From positions 3,844,001-3,908,000 of the forward strand of contig NC_013521.1 of the NCBI RefSeq assembly GCF_000024925.1: DNA of 64,000 bases, written 5' to 3'. Below, in pieces: positions 62,713 to 64,000 of the stretch. Under the pieces are notes generated by a model, which was not told the DNA's origin, did no database searches, and saw nothing but the letters and a program-made list of their open reading frames with translations. Position numbers and translations under genes: made by a program. Numbering within the stretch: the stretch's first letter is position 1; each line of letters begins with the position of its first letter. The DNA is from Sanguibacter keddieii DSM 10542 (lineage in GTDB: Bacteria; Actinomycetota; Actinomycetes; Actinomycetales; Cellulomonadaceae).

Positions 62713-62976
62713 CGTCGGTCCTTTCGTCGTGCGACGTCGTGACGTCGCTCACGCCCCGGTCGTCAGAGGCTTTAGTAAGGGAACCTAACGAACAGACTAG
62801 GGCTGTGGATGAAGTTTCGCCGACTGTTACCTAATCGAGACGCAGGACACACCCCACCAGTGGCGATGCGTCCCGTCCTGTCCGGTTACGCGCGGTCCGG
62901 GACAGACGATGGACACGATCCCACGCGGCGGATGGTCGGGGGCCTTCGCCGGGAGGGACGTCGCCGGACCTCGACG
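62713..62976 (-). promoter_or_regulatory. Promoter region of the Opp-type operon
   Basis: A 264-bp gap with no gene. It contains the most AT-rich stretch nearby (about 62768-62845), where the promoter should lie. On the minus strand two TTAGGT elements occur (within GATTAGGTAACA and GTTAGGTTCCC), and a TAGTCT is a possible -10. No convincing -35 or operator can be fixed. Confidence 0.4.
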
Positions 62977-63717
62977 TCAGGGGCGGGCGACCGCCGATCG
63001 GAGCGCCTCCGCGGCGGCCAGCGCCACAGCAGGGTCCGTGACCTCGAGGCCGGCGCCGGCACCGCCGCCCACTCCCCCGTCGGCGCTCCGGACCGCCTTC
63101 GCCGACAGGTGCACCGCGTCGACGCCGACGGCCACGAGGGCCGCGACGTCCTCGGGGCGGACCCCACCACCAGCCATGACCTGGAGCCGACCCGCGGCTG
63201 CGTCGACCATGGCACGCAGCACGGCGAGCCCGTCGAGGCTCCGCGCCGCGCCGCCCGAGGTCAGCACACGGGTCACCCCGAGCGCGCAGAGCGCCTCGAC
63301 GGCCGACGCCGGGTCGTCGAGGGTGTCGACCGCCCGGTGGAAGGTCACCTCGGCGCCGTCCGCCGCCTCGACGAGGCGGGCGACCGCGTCATGGTCGACG
63401 GTCCCCGACGGGGTGAGCGCACCGACGACCACACCGGACGCGCCAGCAGCCACGAGCGCACGGACGTCGCGCAGGTGGACGCCGGTCTCGGTCTCGTCGT
63501 AGACGAACCCACCGGCACGGCACCGGACGAGGGGGTGGATCTCGAGCCTCGCCTCTGCCGCGGCGACCGCAGCCGCGACGAGCCCGACGCTCGGCGTGAG
63601 CCCGCCGGTCGCCCCGAGGGCGACGCACAGCTCCGCCCGCACCGCTCCGACGTCGGCGGCGACGCGCACCCCGGCGACGTCTTGGACGGCGATCTCCAGC
63701 ACGGGCGTGCGCAGCAC
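62977..63717 (-). CDS. cutC: CutC family protein
   Basis: A 246-residue TIM-barrel protein of the CutC family, long linked to copper homeostasis though its molecular role is unsettled. Typical segments are LEIAVQDVAGVRVAADVGAVRAELC read from residue ~6, GLTPSVGLVAAAV, VHPLVRCRAGGFVY-like LEIHPLVRCRAGGFVYDETE, GALTPSGTVDHDAVARLV, VTFHRAVDTL and VLTSGGAARSLDGLAVL. I use GTG 63717 with GAGGAG six bases upstream; upstream GTG 63768 has no such site and adds a low-complexity Ala/Ser stretch. Confidence 0.88.
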   Translation of the reverse strand: MLRTPVLEIAVQDVAGVRVAADVGAVRAELCVALGATGGLTPSVGLVAAAVAAAEARLEIHPLVRCRAGGFVYDETETGVHLRDVRALVAAGASGVVVGALTPSGTVDHDAVARLVEAADGAEVTFHRAVDTLDDPASAVEALCALGVTRVLTSGGAARSLDGLAVLRAMVDAAAGRLQVMAGGGVRPEDVAALVAVGVDAVHLSAKAVRSADGGVGGGAGAGLEVTDPAVALAAAEALRSAVARP

Positions 63718-63825
63718 CTGCAGCTCCTCGGGGTCGGACGACGCACTAGCCGCGGCGGCCGTGCACACCCGGGTCAGCGTAGGGCCTCGTCCACAGCCCG
63801 GGCCTCTCACCGGGACCGCGACCGA

Positions 63826-63838
63826 GGTACCAGGTACC
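63826..63838. promoter_or_regulatory. Double GGTACC palindrome, possible operator
   Basis: GGTACC-A-GGTACC is symmetrical as a whole. It sits between the divergent CutC gene and the partial gene at 63927 and could be an operator for either. Confidence 0.35.
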
Positions 63839-63926
63839 GTGGGTGTCGGTAAGTCTTCGCGCTGTCCGGCCGGGACCTGCCCACCGCACCAGAGCGACAC
63901 CCGAGCGACGACGCGAGGAGACGAAC

Positions 63927-64000
63927 GTGCCCCGAAGGACCCCTGCAGCACCCGGTGAGGACCACAGCTCGACAGCCCAGGCCGAGGCGCGACGAGCGCT
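63927..64000 (+). CDS. Start of a gene running off the window
   Basis: The first 24 codons of an ORF that continues past the end of the window. GTG 63927 has GAGGAG six bases upstream, a good ribosome binding site. The visible residues (VPRRTPAAPGEDHSSTAQAE and ARRA) are low-complexity and hydrophilic, as at the N-terminus of many regulators; no family can be named. Confidence 0.55.
   Translation, partial: MPRRTPAAPGEDHSSTAQAEARRA

Noticed and set aside
62770-62845. DtxR/IdeR iron box upstream of the Opp-type operon
   Set aside because: TTAGGTTCCCTTACTAA looks similar at the ends, but only the outer four bases pair and the central palindrome of an iron box is missing; no siderophore gene is nearby.

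Overview
The window is high-GC DNA with short intergenic gaps, TANNNT -10 boxes and many four-base start/stop overlaps. Gene content includes an actinobacterial HEXXH zinc metalloprotease, a DUF2599 lipoprotein, Tex, many LLM flavin monooxygenases, GH42/GH30/GH43 glycosidases and a PRISE-type reductase. Together these suggest an actinobacterium, probably a Micrococcales of the Cellulomonas/Sanguibacter/Oerskovia type. That placement is an inference. I see no rRNA, tRNA, insertion sequence or CRISPR array.

Region 1 (1-13,300) is mixed. It has the tail of a ketopantoate-reductase-like gene, an orphan family-5 solute-binding lipoprotein, a large zinc metalloprotease, a TetR/flavin-reductase divergent pair with a clear operator, a small DivIVA-like protein, a PRISE-type reductase and an overlapping M20 amidohydrolase/ATP-grasp ligase pair. 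It also has a GNAT gene knocked out of frame by a 7-bp tandem repeat, and an Abi_2 (HEPN RNase) gene preceded by a short RNA that ends in a true T-tract terminator before the start codon.

Region 2 (13,300-19,300) is a glycoside-use locus: a GH42 beta-galactosidase, a GH30 hydrolase, an MFS/GPH-type permease and a TetR regulator. Related CTACCGA...TCGGTAG operators sit before GH42 and between the permease and TetR. The permease frame is broken by what looks like one missing G in a G-run. Region 3 (19,400-23,950) has a membrane protein, a RidA/HxlR pair with an operator, a sarcosine-oxidase-like flavoenzyme and a secreted peptidoglycan amidase.

Region 4 (23,989-36,136) is the most notable part. 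Eleven genes are collinear on the minus strand: five LLM flavin monooxygenases, two GNAT N-acetyltransferases, a DUF1684 protein and a complete polar-amino-acid ABC importer. A strong promoter (TTGACA, 17 bp, TACTTT) precedes it, followed by a 31-codon leader ORF ending MTCCPVTGAPLTCRH and a 360-nt leader. The parts match the logic of the Bacillus ytm/yxe S-modified-cysteine salvage systems (import, N-acetylation, flavin-dependent C-S cleavage). The cysteine-rich leader suggests attenuation by cysteine supply. The pathway and its control are inferred.

Region 5 (36,200-54,100) holds housekeeping and accessory genes: a DUF4240-like protein, TetR/alpha-beta hydrolase with a double operator, purL with a tiny downstream ORF, a DUF1016 PD-(D/E)XK nuclease, a divergent S-adenosylhomocysteinase-like enzyme facing a LacI regulator across a perfect 18-bp palindrome, a GNAT, a formate/nitrite transporter, Tex, a GH43-like hydrolase, an Old Yellow Enzyme, a DUF2599 lipoprotein and an EamA transporter.

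Region 6 (54,200-64,000) has an acyl-CoA oxidase with its TetR regulator, a complete five-gene Opp/Dpp-type ABC operon, CutC and the first codons of a gene running off the end. Several convergent junctions carry long, almost perfect hairpins without T-tracts, two of them with the same sequence. Many single genes have a -10 box six or seven bases before the start codon, as expected for leaderless mRNAs.
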